A stretch of DNA of 64,000 nucleotides, taken from assembly GCA_030549175.1 (NCBI GenBank), contig JAUKUA010000002.1, forward strand, positions 5,208,001 through 5,272,000, written 5' to 3'. A program made the translations under genes and the position numbers. Shown here in pieces: positions 23,713 to 36,900 of this stretch; position 1 is the first letter of the stretch; every line of letters starts with the position of its first letter. Source of the DNA: Lasiosphaeris hirsuta (taxonomy: Eukaryota; Ascomycota; Sordariomycetes; Sordariales; Lasiosphaeriaceae). Under the pieces are notes generated by a model. The model made no database searches. It was not told the origin of the DNA and was given only the letters and a program-made list of their open reading frames with translations.

Positions 23713-25813
23713 TCAACCGAATTTCAACTTGCTTTGGCCGGGTTCAGTCTTCTTTGGTCGCCCGGGCCGCTTCGACGGCCCAGCTGCAGCAGCCTTCCGA
23801 CTGCTGGTACGCGAGGAGGCTGCAGCCGCCGCTTTGCGGTTGGCGAGTGTTGGGGTGACACGTTCTTGATCTTGGAGGTCTTTGGCAAAGTGCCAATCTT
23901 GGTGGCTCTGAAGCGCCTCGGGACTCTCGTGACGGGCGTCGCATCGAGAGCACATGTAAGCCATGATTGGTGTCTGGTCGTGATTGGTTTGATCGTGGGA
24001 TACTTCGTCCGGCATCAGCAGCCCCTTTGGGCTATCAACCGCACCCGACACTTGCTCTCGCGAGTTGCCCAACTTTTTTTGACCCCCCCATTTTCTGATG
24101 GCAGCATCGTTAGAGCCCAACGCGACATCGGCCCCCTGGGATGGATCCCCCCTTGTGAAGAAGCGTTGGATCCCACCGTCGTCGATACGCCGTCTTTTTT
24201 CTGGTGGGTGGAGCTCGGCGCTGGCGTCTGCGGTCGTCGACATCCGAGGACCCGCCTTGAGCGCCTGTGCCTCCTCGCCCTTCAATAAGAACGCGCCGAT
24301 TCCCATGTTTCCCGTGACGCCTTCCTCGAAACCGCTGACGCTCAGACTCAGGTTTGAGCATGGCCACACCCGACCGTCCAGGATGATTTGGCCGAGGAGT
24401 GTCTTGGAAAGCTCAAACAGTGTATTTTCGTCCAGTGGCCGGCCTTGAGGGATCGGGATGAGACGGGACCGGGTTTGCGTGCTATGACGGTGGTGGAGGG
24501 TCATGGTCCTGGGTCGACGTTTGTTTTCTAACACGCCTTCTTCAACCAATCGGGAGACTATATCGGCGGCAAAGATCCTTAACCATCTCGTGGCCTGCTC
24601 GAGCGTGTCGATGCTGGGACGGAAAGACTTGGCCGAGAGCATTGACTTGATCTGGGTACGAGAGTTCACCTCACTCGTGTCGATGCCTCGGACGGTATTG
24701 TAAACCCAAACACCCGTGTCATCGCCGAGCTTGAGCTTGAGCTGCTCGGCGGGGACAGCGAGCAGATCGCTCACGGCGTCGGTGTTGAAGACGCGGCTAA
24801 CCTCCTCGCCCAACTTTCCGCCCAGGTTCCGAATCTTTGTGAACTTGAACCCCGATAGGAAGTGTCGTATTGCCCGGTTACGGATGACAGTCTGCTGGTT
24901 GGGCTTCTTGTGTGCAGAGCCCAACTTGCTCAGCAATTTGTTTCGAGCTATGCCTCCGGCGCAAGTGTAGCGGAGCTTATCTCTGACTGCTTGGCGAACA
25001 TCACGGATAATTTCCGAGCCGATGAGGATGGCCACGTCGTCCCAGTCCGGGTTGTCGAGCTCGCCGTGCTCGTCATCCAGGTCCACCAGAGCGTCAGCTT
25101 GCCAGTCGAGGGCTGAGACAGAGGGCACCGGTAGCTCCTCCGCCGCGTCGTCGTAGGGGGGTGGCCGAGCCAGTTCAGGAAAGCGTTCAAGAAGGATGGC
25201 ATGTACGTGTGCTGATAGGTCTATAAACACCTCATCAATGCCTGCCTTCTCGACCTTCTGCAGGTGCGGTGGCAGCTGCTCCTTGATCACGGCTAAGATG
25301 CGTCTCGACTCGAGCCTGTACGGGTCCAGGGAAACCTTATCCGTGGATATGTGCTTGTCGGCATCGGCATGGTATGCCCACTTCTCGTCCCCTTCTCTCC
25401 AGGTCGCGACATGCTGGGCGATCAAGTTAGGACAGAGCTTCTTCGCCTCGGTCACGGTGCAATGACGGCCAATGCCGAAAGCACGGGCGGGGTAGTTTAC
25501 GGCGATCAAGCCCTGCCTTAAACGTCGTAAAGTCAGTCTTTAGTGTAAACCGGGGATATGGCTTGGGGGGGGGGGAGTAGAGAGCTGGTCACCATTGCTG
25601 CACGGCCAACGGCTTGTCCTCAGGGATGCCGAGACGAACCATCTCGGCCTGGGCATAGAAGCAATCCAAGTCTATGTGGGAGATGACCCTGAGCGGGCAC
25701 GTGGTGCTGTATGCGGCCATCTGGGCGAGATGGCGGTAAGTAAACCGGGAGCGCCTGCGGCCGGGGGCACCGGCCGGGGACGAGTCTCGGAAGGTGTGCG
25801 GCGGGGAAGACAT
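23713..25813 (-). CDS. rad30: DNA polymerase eta (Rad30, Y-family translesion polymerase)
   Basis: Two exons (25813-25593, 25516-23713), 674 aa; the 76-nt intron has branch CTGAC and falls inside the Trp codon of AVQQW. The Y-family palm is complete: HIDLDCFYAQ with metal-binding Asp48, NYPARAFGIGR, and IDEVFIDL with catalytic Asp168-Glu169. The helix-hairpin-helix region (CAGGIARNKLLSKLGSA) and little-finger domain follow. A C2H2 ubiquitin-binding zinc finger lies at about 592-620 (Cys596, Cys599, His612, His616). Two PIP-like segments are present, IQRFF and the C-terminal QSKLKFG, which would bind PCNA. The enzyme bypasses UV-induced cyclobutane dimers at stalled forks. The ATG at 25813 gives the N-terminus MSSPP ahead of the conserved RFTYRHL; an upstream in-frame ATG at 25876 also exists. 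Confidence 0.95.
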
Positions 25814-28800
25814 GGAAGGTGAGGAGCATCGACACAAAGAATCACGGCGGGGGGTTGCATTGGCGATTTCCGGCACAATGTAGCAGCGCGGTTCCAGGGA
25901 CCCGGGGCCTGACCAAGTCTTGAGAAAGTCGGTTGGCAGTTGTCGATGGACCTTTGTGGTTCGGTTGTCAGTTGTCGGTTGTCAGTCAGTGTCGGTCGGT
26001 GTCGGTCACCCGGGAGAATCGAGGGCGGCGCGGTTGCACTTCCCCGAGGCGCGTCATCGTTATGGAACTGAACTGCCCTGGCCCTGGACGTGGAATTACC
26101 TGGATGGACCGTGCCCTACCAAAAGTGCAGGGAGCGGAGGAAGTTAGTGCCGATCTCTAGTGGGACTGGAGCTCGCGAATCGCTCCAAGCATCAACTCCG
26201 CCCCACATCATTCCACGCAGCTCTCGTCGTCGTCGTCGTCTCAATGACAACTTCAGCCTACCAACTCAGTGTATCAAAAGAAAAATTTGTGCAATGATTT
26301 CCATTTGCTGCTCACAATGGTATATCTTCATTAGTTTTGGCCTAAACCCGTGGTGAATCCGGACCCCAAATCGACAAGCTGGGGTTTAACTCCGATTGTT
26401 TATTTGATCAGAACACCCCCACTGCCTCGCATCAAACTCTTTCCCAGGGGCCTAAAAAAGGGGCTTCTAAATCCGGAACTTAATTTGGGAGATGACCAAG
26501 GATGCTACAGTTTATAAGGTCAAGTATTTTGAGCTATTTTCCAGCTGAAACTGTGCGCAGTCAAGAGAGTAGACTAGACCGCCCCAGCCGCCCGAACCGC
26601 CTGAGCCGATAACCACCGTCACATGGAAACCCGACCGTCAACACTCTCGGACCCTTTCAGCTTGTCACCATGGGCGGCCCGTCCCTAGAGCCCACCACCT
26701 CCCCCACCTCCCACATGTGCTTTGGCATACCGCAGTTTATGCCTCAGATGCAATGGTCAGGGTTTTCGATAATGCTATCCACCAGAACTTGAAGTCTTCC
26801 GGGGCGGGTGATTTGTTTGGACCTTATTCATGGCCCCAGCGGTAATTTTGCGGGCGCCCAACAAAATGGTAGTTGTCGTAACAGCTATTCGTCCCAAACT
26901 TTCAGCCCTCATGATCCAACATGTAGTCGGCGTAGATATGGATTTTTGCTAAAGGGGGAGGGGGGGGCATACGGTGACCACGCCCATCGAGAAAGAACTA
27001 TGCTTTCATAACGTATAACGAGTTAGGAGGCAATCAAGCCGAAGAAGACGGAGACGCCCCTAGAGCAGAGCATAAAATAACGTAGTGTATTTCTCCCTCC
27101 GTTGCATCCTCCCTCCATCAGCGACAGCATCCCAAAATCGACATGTGGCTGCAGCCCGTCTGCACAAAATAGCGTAGATCAGTCCCGTCTCCGGCATATT
27201 CAGTCAGCCACGAGCGTAGGGAACGGTGAGATTCGAGTGTGGAAGGCGAGTGCATGACGACGCAGTCTTTTGGCGGCCGCCAGCCCCTATCACAACCGTG
27301 TGTCTCGATCTGGATGGCGAATGCCTCCAGCATATCAAGTCTCGTAGAGTTATTTCCGCCGTATAGGTTCCGTTATGGTGTCCATCGTAGGGTTTGTCGA
27401 TTGCCCCCTTAAAGCGAGTGCATCCCTGCTCGAATTTTCAGTCAGATAAACTGGGAGTTGGGTCTAGTGATTCCCCCCTGACAGTCTTCAAGCCAAACAT
27501 CACCACCTGCGCATGCGATCATGCAGCCCCCGCTTTGGCATTTTTTGAGAGCTAAACTCGTCAAAGCCTGTGGAAAATTGGGTGTGTATTCTGTAAGTAA
27601 TATGTGATGGGTTCCGACAGCTTGCATGAACTGATGATCGACAGGAATTCCCAGATGGAGTGGCACGTCCGGACAGAGAATCAGGAAATTGACGGCAGGT
27701 GCTTACTATCACGGTCCCACAGGTCTCTAGAAGCGCCCAGGGATCAGCTCTGAAGATACAGAAGCATGCCCTGCCTGCAGCCATGTCGAGCAGCACCAGA
27801 TCGTGGGGTACAAGAGAGCCCAGCCAGCAGCGGGAAATGCATGCTCCTCTGCCGGTCGATCGATGGGGAAAGGGAGGCTGCGAGCGGACTTGCTGGCGCA
27901 GACGATTGGCGCAGAGGAATTTCCTCTGAGCAGAAGAAAATGGGAACGCATATCAAAAGTACTTCTACGTGTTTGCAAGCAACGCGCATGTCGGGCCAAA
28001 AGTACTCATGGCACGAGCGGCACCACGCTGTGCCTCTTCGGCTCTCATCTCTCATCTCTCTCATATTCCTTTCAATCTCGCCTCACATGGAATAATCTGG
28101 GGGGGGGGTGGGCCCCCAAGTTACACAAGACCCAGCGAGGCTATCACCAGCAAGTTAACGCAAGCTGCCGGGCGCTTACAGCATCCGACGCAACGTTTGA
28201 AGAGCCGCAAAAGAGACGCAACGGCTTCCGGGTGGCTGATTTCGATGTGCCGCAGACCACGTTGGGGTCCAAGAGCCGACACGGGAGGTGGTCCTTTTGC
28301 AAGTGCCTGCCATGTTTGTCCTCCTCCTTCTTCTTGCCCATCCAAGTCAGGCAGGTTCTCCGGCACCACCCTGGGTTTACAGGCCATTGACGCATGGTCA
28401 GGTTGTGTTGCGGTGTAAAGTGCAGATCCTGGGGAAGCTACAGCGTGGGAGCCAGCCTGTCACCGCTGTGCCGCGAGATATTCCCCGTCACACACCCAAT
28501 GCCAACGGATCCAGGTCGCCCACCTGACGACCTCCTTGTGTATCCGGTTCCATAATGTCAAGCTTGATTGCGATATCAACCGAGCGGGTCGGGAACTTGA
28601 GGGACGGAATACGCGGCGGTTTGCTTGGCTGGGTTACTTGATCCGACAAGGCTAGGACTCCCCTACCCAGGCACAAATCCTTAGCTTCTGTCAACAGGCA
28701 GATATTAGGTCTGATGAAGTCATCTTGGCTTAGGGCACTCTACAAACGTGCCCATGCCCCGATGCCCAGCCATCACTGCATATCCCAGGCGGAGGTTTCT

Positions 28801-29776
28801 TTGCGGGCAAAGAGGCGCAGGGCAGGGCATCTGGGGTTATCGTCGCCGTGACCATCTTATTTACTGCCGTATCCGCAAGCGCGCTGCGTTAGTTCCGATT
28901 GTTCGCACACTCATCCGATCCCTCCCTCAAGTCCTTTGCCCTGCGAAGATATGACAAGAGGGCGAAACGCTCCGTAAAGCGTCACACGCCTTGCCCAACT
29001 CAGCCCCGAGATACAAGAGTTTGCTCATGTTGTTCGAGATCGATTTCCTGCAGTTCGCCGTTGTTGACCCCTCGTGGCGCTGCATGTCTTGGGGGCTATC
29101 GGCTACCGGCTGGCGGTGATAGTAAGAGCCGGTAAGGCTGCAGTTCTGCGCTAAGTTACGTTTCGACTTGCTTCCGTCCTCATTTTACTAGGGACTATCC
29201 CGCCCCCTGAAAATCAGCTCCGGGCGTCACAACCACTCAACAGTCTTCAACATGGGTCCACGAAGTCGACAACACGGCCAAGGAAGGATACCGGCATGCC
29301 TCATTTATCATTAGCGGTGCAAGATGAGGTCGTTCTGGGGATGGGGGACCCTCGCCCGGTGTTGAGGAAAGTTGAAGTCGGGATTTCGGCCATCCCTCAT
29401 TTCCCCCAAGGCGTTCCGGCGCCCACACAACGGGCGTTTCGAAGTCTTCTGGAAGCCAAGCCCAGTTGATGGCATCACATTAACCTCGGGCCAAAGTCCC
29501 CTGCTCTGATTATTGCTGTTGACCAAACAAACCAGCTCCCAACGGTCTTCACCTGCCTCCGACAAATGGCGGTGTCTCTTTGGGTCCCGCCTGACATGGG
29601 CGCGTTCACATCCAAGCCCCTTTGTCTGGCTCTAGTCCGAAGGCAGAGATTATCGTAAGTTCATTCCGCCGCCCGATGTAACCCATAGAGCCATCTAGGA
29701 GTCGGGCGCTGTGTTGATGCGGCTCTAAATGGGTCTGCTCACAAGTGCCCGGGTGGTGTTTGTGTTAGAAAAGCCA
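25814..29776. other. Polymerase eta upstream region and non-coding gap
   Basis: No protein gene is supported. A (CGT)n run lies near 26226-26239. A weak 71-codon ATG ORF at about 28310-28527 (+) starts with a Leu-rich, signal-peptide-like segment (MFVLLLLLAHPSQA) but has no other coding support. From about 26.3 kb onwards base composition is more AT-rich than in the gene-dense parts of the window. Confidence 0.4.
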
Positions 29777-29782
29777 TATAAG
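29777..29782 (+). promoter_or_regulatory. TATA box of the small Cys-rich protein gene A
   Basis: TATAAG at 29777-29782, about 165 bp before the split start codon at 29944. The C-rich stretch between them is typical of a fungal 5' UTR. Similar TATA boxes precede gene B (TATAAA at 38117) and a locus with no clear gene (TATATAAGG at 35658). Confidence 0.5.
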
Positions 29783-29943
29783 GGCTGTTGCAAACGCGTG
29801 GGGATCTCGAACTTAGACAGCCACCGCATCCGCAACACGACCGTGAGCAACTAGTAATACCCGACTCTGCTGCGTTGTCCTCGCCGCCTGTTTCTGTTCC
29901 CCGACGCATCATTCACCACGACCCGACCCCTAGTTTCGAGATC

Positions 29944-30217
29944 ATGTATGCTAGACTGAGTTTTCGCACATTGACTTTTGTTGCTCACATCCATACACAG
30001 GACGACCACCGAACAGCAAACCAATCCCAGTACCGAATCCGATGAGGAAGAGCCTTCCAGCACAGACTCAGAAGACACCATCCATGATCCTGAACCGGTT
30101 GACGGCATGTTCAAGTGCTGCAATTGCAAAGGCGAAGGGGCACACATCAACAACAACTCGTCTTGGTTTTGTCCATTGTGTAGCCATAAGAAGTGCGATG
30201 ACTGCGAGCCTGCCTGA
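29944..30217 (+). CDS. Small acidic, cysteine-rich zinc-knuckle-like protein A
   Basis: 72 aa from two exons (29944-29945 and 30001-30217). The intron (29946-30000; GTATGC to CACAG) splits the start codon itself, AT before it and G after it. Without splicing the frame has no upstream ATG, which strongly favours this model. Residues 1-36 are acidic and Ser/Thr-rich. The C-terminal half has three CxxC pairs: CCNC (Cys40, Cys43; extra Cys41), CPLC (58/61) and CDDC (66/69), plus His63. This resembles a small treble-clef or zinc-ribbon module. Function unknown; I do not recognise a named family. It shares its design with the product at 38325-38578. No signal peptide is visible, so a cytosolic or nuclear protein is likely. 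Confidence 0.7.
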
Positions 30218-32537
30218 ACCCCTGGGGTAAGCTCGAGCATGGTATCGGCCGACAATACCCCCTGGATTTTATACCGCGGCGGGACGTGGTAGAGAGGCAT
30301 TCCTCCATGAAGATTTCGTTCGTTTGTGGTTGGCAGTGAGGGTGGTCAGTGGCTACATCAGATCAAAGGACTATTCGATCTCACTTCTTTTATGTGACTG
30401 TTCACCACCTGTGAATGTTTTCCGTGTCCACTCTTCAAGTTGCTTGCTCTCATTCCCTCACAATCCCCCATGTTGATGCGTTATGTCTCCGAAGTGTCCG
30501 GTGTTGATGTTGGCTAACATGTAGATGGGCCGAGGCCGTCCGGGCTTATTCCGTTGTTCTGTACGAGGTAGGTGTGGCCATTTCTGTCAAGGGTGGATTA
30601 GCTTCGGCATATGATATACATGCTGACTGTTTTGTCATAAGAGGCACTTCGCCGACGAAGCCATCTTACCATCCACGACGAACTGAAGTTTCGAAAGCTG
30701 TTCGAACTTTAGCCATCGAATCGGTGATATCGAAGTTTCAATATGGCTGCGGGAGTCGTGTTGACTTGATGATAGTCATGGCGATGTGACTATGCATGAG
30801 TTGACGGGTCGTTCATTGCCATTGCCAGAGGTACGAGGTCCTCAGGTGCTGTGGGTAGGTACCCCTTTCTCGAGTATACCAGGGACAGTACCAAGCCCCG
30901 GGGCTACCGACCAGAAAGAGGGGAGAGTAGTAATCATCACTGACATCTCTCAGAACCGGCACTGGAATGGAAAAGGTGACAGTCGATCGAGTGACGTTCC
31001 CGTGTGGACCAGTCGCCGTTGTCAAGATGCACTCCAGTTGCTAAGCCTCCCCCACAATCTCGGCCCTAGGGCTGGGACGATGGGAGGCGAGATGCACGTA
31101 TGCCATGCAAGACCACGCCATCTCATCGAAAGGGTGTGGGGGTACGTACCATGGGTGTTTGGGATGGCGGGCCTAACCTATCGACATAGCGGGGGGCACC
31201 TTCGAAAACGGGGAGTTGCAACTGGAGGGAGCAACACATCGACGGACGTCTGGAGGAATGCTGGCCGCTGGCTCACCGGCACACCGGTGTGAGCCGAATG
31301 ATTCCCGTCAAGCAGCTGCCCAGTTGCAGACGCAGCTCGCGAATTCTGTGTCGGCTGTGCAACCCTCTTCCGTCAAACACGCAGGCCTAACCGATGAACC
31401 GATTTGTCCTGTTATTGCCGCCGCCGGCTCGCTTCGCGAACAATCCTAGCCTTCTGAAAAGGTCTGGCAAGCTCAACGAACGATCGAACTAACCAGCGGT
31501 GACGAAGTTTTGGGTTGTGGTCGAGACGAATATTCTGGACGCATTGGCCTCGAGACGCCCTGCCCATTCAGGGCTTGAAAATCCACCGGTTCAAACAAAC
31601 CCCCTGCTGGGAGGTACCCAAGCACCCGAAACCTCCTTCGCCCGCAGTAGCGCCTTCCTCACCTCGGGATCTCTCGCTCCCTTCGTGCTGTTGTTTCCTA
31701 TTTCCATCTCGTGGAATGCCTGAACGGCGAGAGCAAAGGAAGGAGTCTAGGTCGTGTTAGAGCTCTGCCTAGCATCTCCAACTTTATCCATCCACACCTT
31801 CCATTCCTACCACAAGGGCTTTGCGCGTGCCCTGCCACCAACGGCCACCACCCAGGACTGCCTTTCAAGGCTGTTCAGCCACTTCCCTACGTTTCAGCAC
31901 CGTTTGCGACAAAGCCTTACGTGAATTTTGTTCATAAGGTATTCAAGCAGCCTGGAGTCATAGGGGTAGTCCGAGGAGCATTGTATTTCTGTGCATCTCA
32001 AGTCTCACGCTGCTTGCTTGAGTAGCAGGAAACACAGACGGTTGCCAACTATCAAGCGCCTCCAATGTTGTCACTGTTTCCCTCGGATCAAACGGTAGTC
32101 ATAAATATCCGGGTTTATATTTCAGCTTGTTTGGCCTCATGGTGCGATTAAATGGCCTGACGAAGTGTTTTGGGGGGGGGGGGGCTTCAGGGGTCTCGTA
32201 TGGGTCAATCAGAGCTGACAGGCTAACCATGCCACAACAAGTAGCGACCTTGCAGATGTTTCGCTGTTGCGCTTGAACAGTACGATTCCGACCTTCGCGA
32301 ATACAATCTGGACCACAAATTCGGAGGGGGTTGTTCCTAGCTATCAAGTACAGGGAAAACATATTGGCATTTCCCATGAGTCGAGCTTTTAGATCATTAT
32401 AATTATGCTATAAACGGATGTGCATATATTCGATCCATGATTATATCCCCAGATACCTTGGCCCCAGAACCTACCAATGTGAGTAAAACGCCAGTGGCAC
32501 GTGAATATTACATAGAAAACCTTTGGGTATCTTTCTA
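30218..32537. other. Intergenic stretch, nothing recognised
   Basis: This lies between small Cys-rich gene A and the convergent Pfa5 gene. ORFs are short and overlap on both strands (for example 30786-31292, +) without domain-like composition. The right end probably contains the Pfa5 3' UTR. Confidence 0.4.
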
Positions 32538-33971
32538 TCACCGTGAGCTCCGTGTCCCTGTCCCGCGCCCCTGATGCTTTCGCTGCTTCTCAAGCTCGTC
32601 CAATTCTACTCCCCCCTTTTCGTTTGTAGGTATATCTGGAAGATTGTACCTGGACCGCAGCTGTTGATAAAGCGGGCCCATCTGATAGAAACTTTCGTTG
32701 TTTTCAGCGCTCTCGCAGGGCGATGGCTTGAGAGGCAGCAGCCAGTCGATAATGTTGTTTCCCATCACCGATTTCCAGTTGCCATAAACACCCAAATCCC
32801 ATGGATTTTCCCCCTTTTCGGTTTTAACAATGGCGAATGTGCGCGTCGCAAGAAGATCTCTCGGGGAAACGGACTCGTTGATAAACGTCCGGTCCGAAGA
32901 TTGCGGGCTCGGTTCGGTTACTTCGGATTTTGGCCTTGACAGAGGATACGTAATGACTTGGTAATCCAACCCAGACGCGATGCCCCCAATGCTGGGCGGA
33001 GTACCTCGCGGTACGCGGACGGCGAGTTGGTGAACGAGGGTTTTGGCCTTGAGATAATCCACATTTGTGAGGTTCAGGCAGACATACCGCACCGATGTGG
33101 CCGTCATCGCAAACGCAAAAAGACCAAAGAAAGCAGTCACCCCAAGCATGCCGATGACAACTCCATCTACCCCAGCTCCACTCATGATAAGGGTGCGCAA
33201 GTTGAATGCGGCGGAAACAATACCCACCGCGCAGTACAGCATTGCGTAGAATGTGAACTGGACAAAAAACTTGAATGCTGCATGTCATTGTTAGCGAGGC
33301 CCCATAGCGATCTAGCCGATGTGCTCACAGGTTTCCCCAACCATGCCGCCAACCCACGGACAGTAATGATCCATCTTTTTTACACATCTGTTGAGCTCGC
33401 TGCAGTGATGCGCCCTGTCCTGTTTCCAGTTGCAGCATGAGCTACACCACCGAGGCCAACCATCCGTGTGGCAAACGAAAACATCTTTGCTGTAGAAGGC
33501 CTCGAGTCCCGGGCTGTCGGGATTGGGGTCCGGCCACGAATAGGTGTCGTACCGATGGGCTTCGAGATCACCTTCACGTAAACGCACACACATTCCGCTC
33601 TTCCTCCGCTCTTCTTTCTGCTTCGCTCGCTGTTCCACAGCCAGCGGCCCAAGGGGGAGGACACCGGGATTGAATTGGACGACGAGGAATAGCCGGAAGT
33701 ATGTGAACAACATTAAAACGAGAAAGAAAAAGTACACGACCAGCAACGCGGTCGCGGCGCTGGACTCATGGCGACTGTGGATAAAGAAGTCGACTGCGGC
33801 AAACACTGTGTCAGACCTAATGAAGTGGAGTTAGGGAGCACATGGGGGGGGGGATTGCATACTGCAGATGTGTTTGACGAAAGCATATGTAGAGAAGAAT
33901 AAACAGCCCAACAGGGCGAACGGGATGAGCCGTGTCACCCATCTCGTCTCCGGCCGACGAGCTGACACCAT
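32538..33971 (-). CDS. pfa5: DHHC-family palmitoyltransferase Pfa5 (DHYC variant)
   Basis: Three exons (33971-33863, 33805-33329, 33277-32538), 441 aa. The cysteine-rich domain reads [20 protein letters not shown], then DHYCPWVGG, with the active-site Cys at about residue 185. The second His of DHHC is Tyr, as known for yeast Pfa5, Akr1 and Akr2. Four membrane segments are visible: about 13-33, 54-77, 197-222 and 230-260. The C-terminal 180 residues are cytosolic and end in a basic tail. The enzyme attaches palmitate to cysteines of membrane proteins; its substrates are unknown. The second intron join (GET to [11 protein letters not shown]) is firm. The first is less certain, because a nearer AG at about 33815 would break the frame, so the AG at 33807-33806 was used. 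Confidence 0.9.
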
Positions 33972-36900
33972 CGCGTTATTCGGGCATGGAGGGGAGCGGC
34001 TGTTGGTCGCGTTTCTTCGTGGCGTCTTTAGTCGCGGAACCCTAGGAACCAGTTAAAGAAAGAAAACGAAGAGAATCGACCGTCGACAAAAGCCAAATTG
34101 CGCCCTATAATTTAGCGGTGTCGGGCATGGGGCACAATTGATTCGCCGGCCGAATTGGACCTGGCGACGTCGAAGGGCGTCGAGAGGGTGTTGATGTGAA
34201 GTCGCATCAAGGTTGCGCTGGCGAGCGCGGGATGACGTTGGTGGTTTCGCTCAGGTATCTTCTCTTAGGTGCATGAATAGCGCAGAGTAGTGCTTCATTA
34301 CCTTGTGGAGTTTGCGCAGACCTATCGCGTCTGCAACAACAACAGCCCGAGGGCACGGACTTATCACAACGGTTAGCTTCACCGTTACAGCGGAGCAAAT
34401 GCACCTCAGCCCTAAAATTTCCTTTCTTGACTGTCTCGACGTAAACGGCAATTGTCAACCTTCCCCTTTCCAATCGTCTTGTTCGGGTAATCTGTTTTTC
34501 TCATCGCTGTCTACTCTTCCACATTTTGCACCAGATGCCCATTTCTGATTTTGAGGGCGCGAACACCACATTGGCGGAAATTCCAGAGTAATTTTACCAG
34601 CATCCGAATCGGGCTTATTCGGCCCTCACCAGATGGCAGCACGCTCCCATCCAGGTGCGAGGATTTACCGCACTCCTGAGTAATTTCCACGAGAAGGTTC
34701 CATGCCATTGGCTCGCAAGTGCCACCTGAGGGACCTCAGCTCTAGATGGGTCCGCTTCTCCGTCTGATACGAACGCTTTTTTCCGTCATATAGGGACGAT
34801 TGGGAATTCCATTCGGTCTCCTCATTATCTCCCAAAACAGAACGAGCTTGAGGATTAGATAACCCCCTCTCAAGATCTAATCACGCGATATTGTTTTCAC
34901 GATGGAAATCCCAAAATCCAATTAGGGAAGTCGGTAATACAATGCGCCAAAACGCCGAACCTGCACCTGGAGGCACACCATGGGGCCCTCAGGTCCTAAT
35001 TTAGGCCAACAAGTGTTTCCGTCGCCACCATGATTGGTCAGATCACCCCAGCCCGGTTTGGGCAGGCATGCATTGGAATGCGGCTCTGACCAACGCCTCG
35101 AGGCTATCACGGAAACCCAGTGCCGTGGTAGGCGGGTTAGCGACTTCAAGGCGACGCAACGCCACCCATCGAGCGACTATGGCCAAGGATATACCTCACG
35201 ATACAACTAGGAATTTCAGCCCGCTCAAACCCGATGTGTCTTACCGCAACCCAACCAGTATTGCCTTTTTCTGTAGCTTCAAGCGACATGCTCGCAGTAT
35301 GTCCGAGTTGAGCCTCATTTTGACCCGACAGCCAATACACAATACCATTCACCAAAGCCTCCCCGGGGTGGTTGTCTTGGTTGGCCTCCACCACTAGAAT
35401 CGACAAGGCATATATACCAGGGATGCTAGTATCCTTTAGCCACTTCATCGCCGTCATCGCCATCTCCGCCAATAAGAGTGCAAACACGAGCGACAAACAA
35501 ACACGGCGTGACCGGGACGGTGTGGACCATACCATCCCGCCCGAGGAGGGCTCGCAACTATTGACCACGCGACGTGTTGCGTGGGCAGATCCGGCAGTGG
35601 TGGCCTTGGGCTTGGAGAATATCCCATCTAGGAGAGCCTCACCCGGAGCTGAAAAGGTATATAAGGGTGGCGTCCAGGACTTGAAATCTAGGTAAGCTTG
35701 GTCAGGGTTTCAGTAGATCTCTCCTCACCAAAGTTTCCCATATTGCCGACACAACAGCACAACACCCGTCTAGTCGCAGACGGATAGCAGTTCAGCCATC
35801 ACGCCAGGCATCAACCAAGCCAAAACACTCGAAAAGAACACCTGTCTGGATATTAATATCAACGTCCTTGGAGCCACCATCATTACTGCTACCACAGCGA
35901 ATTGTGCGCTATGTTATCCCCATCATGTTCGCGGCCTATGTTTTGTCATATTTATCTATCTTCACTAATACCGCTATTGAGTCCCAAGGACAACATTTTC
36001 CATGTTGACCAAGGTGTCCCATCACCAAGAGTCGGAATCGCAAGGCACAAGACCAAGGCTTGGCCACTGGCACGGACTCCAAGTTTTCAATTTCGATCTA
36101 GCCCTGGCCGGTTGTTTCTGTCTGTTCTGCTTATTGCCGCAAGTCAACATTAGAGGTACAGTAAAGAAGCTCTCTAATTTTCGCGGTTTCGTCACCTTGT
36201 CTACATCACTCAGCTGTCCCTCATGTTTAGTTTGCATTCCAAGATTTTATGTTTGTTTCCCGTTTATTTCTCAAGTTCATCTAAGCCATTCACCATCTCA
36301 CCTTCGAAGCAAAACCCAGCTCGATCTCGATCGTGTCTTATCCAGATCCTCAGACTTCCCCCACAGCTGCCTGCCCAGCCAACTCACCCCTCCTCCCCCC
36401 CTGCTTAGTCATCGATGCTACCAAGCCAGAAACAAATGCCGAAACTCAGCACCTAGCAAAGAATCGGCTGACCGTGTTTTGACTTGCCAATGAATGATGA
36501 AGGGGGTTGGGTCGAGGTCAAACATTGGCCTAACGCGCTGATATTGCGGCTCAACGGCGACCTCTCACGAAGCGAGTTACCGGCATGACAGTGACGACGA
36601 ATCCTGCAGACATGCAAGTTGCACAACAACACCACTCATGGCGAGGAAACATTCAATCACTGTTTCAAACGCCATCTGAGCTGCAGAAAACCGCTATTGT
36701 CTAGTCCGTTGAAGTCCGCAGAGCCTCATGAGTCAGAGCCTCGCGCGTCTGGCAATCCACGCTGCAGCTGTCCAGGCAGGCTGCAAACCGAATCCGTCGT
36801 GACTCGGGCGAGGCTCCAGCGTGTCAGCGTGTTGTGCCAAGCAAAACCCACAATGTTGAGCCCGCAATTATCGCTGAGCCCCCCCGCCAGAAACGGCTTT

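Noticed and set aside
23734..24288. 184-codon ORF opposite polymerase eta
   Set aside because: Antisense shadow; the minus-strand frame encodes a complete known enzyme.
26330..26580. AT-rich stretch as a possible RIP-mutated transposon
   Set aside because: No terminal repeats, no coding relics and no match to the MITE ends were seen; only a short local hairpin.
28288..28527. Possible small secreted protein with a Leu-rich signal-like start
   Set aside because: The longest frame starts at GTG; the inner ATG version has only 71 codons, no Cys pattern, no clear leader or intron. Too weak to call.
36002..36493. 163-codon ATG ORF with several Cys residues
   Set aside because: The sequence is C/T-rich and hydrophobic in a way expected of leader or promoter DNA; no domain or splice support.
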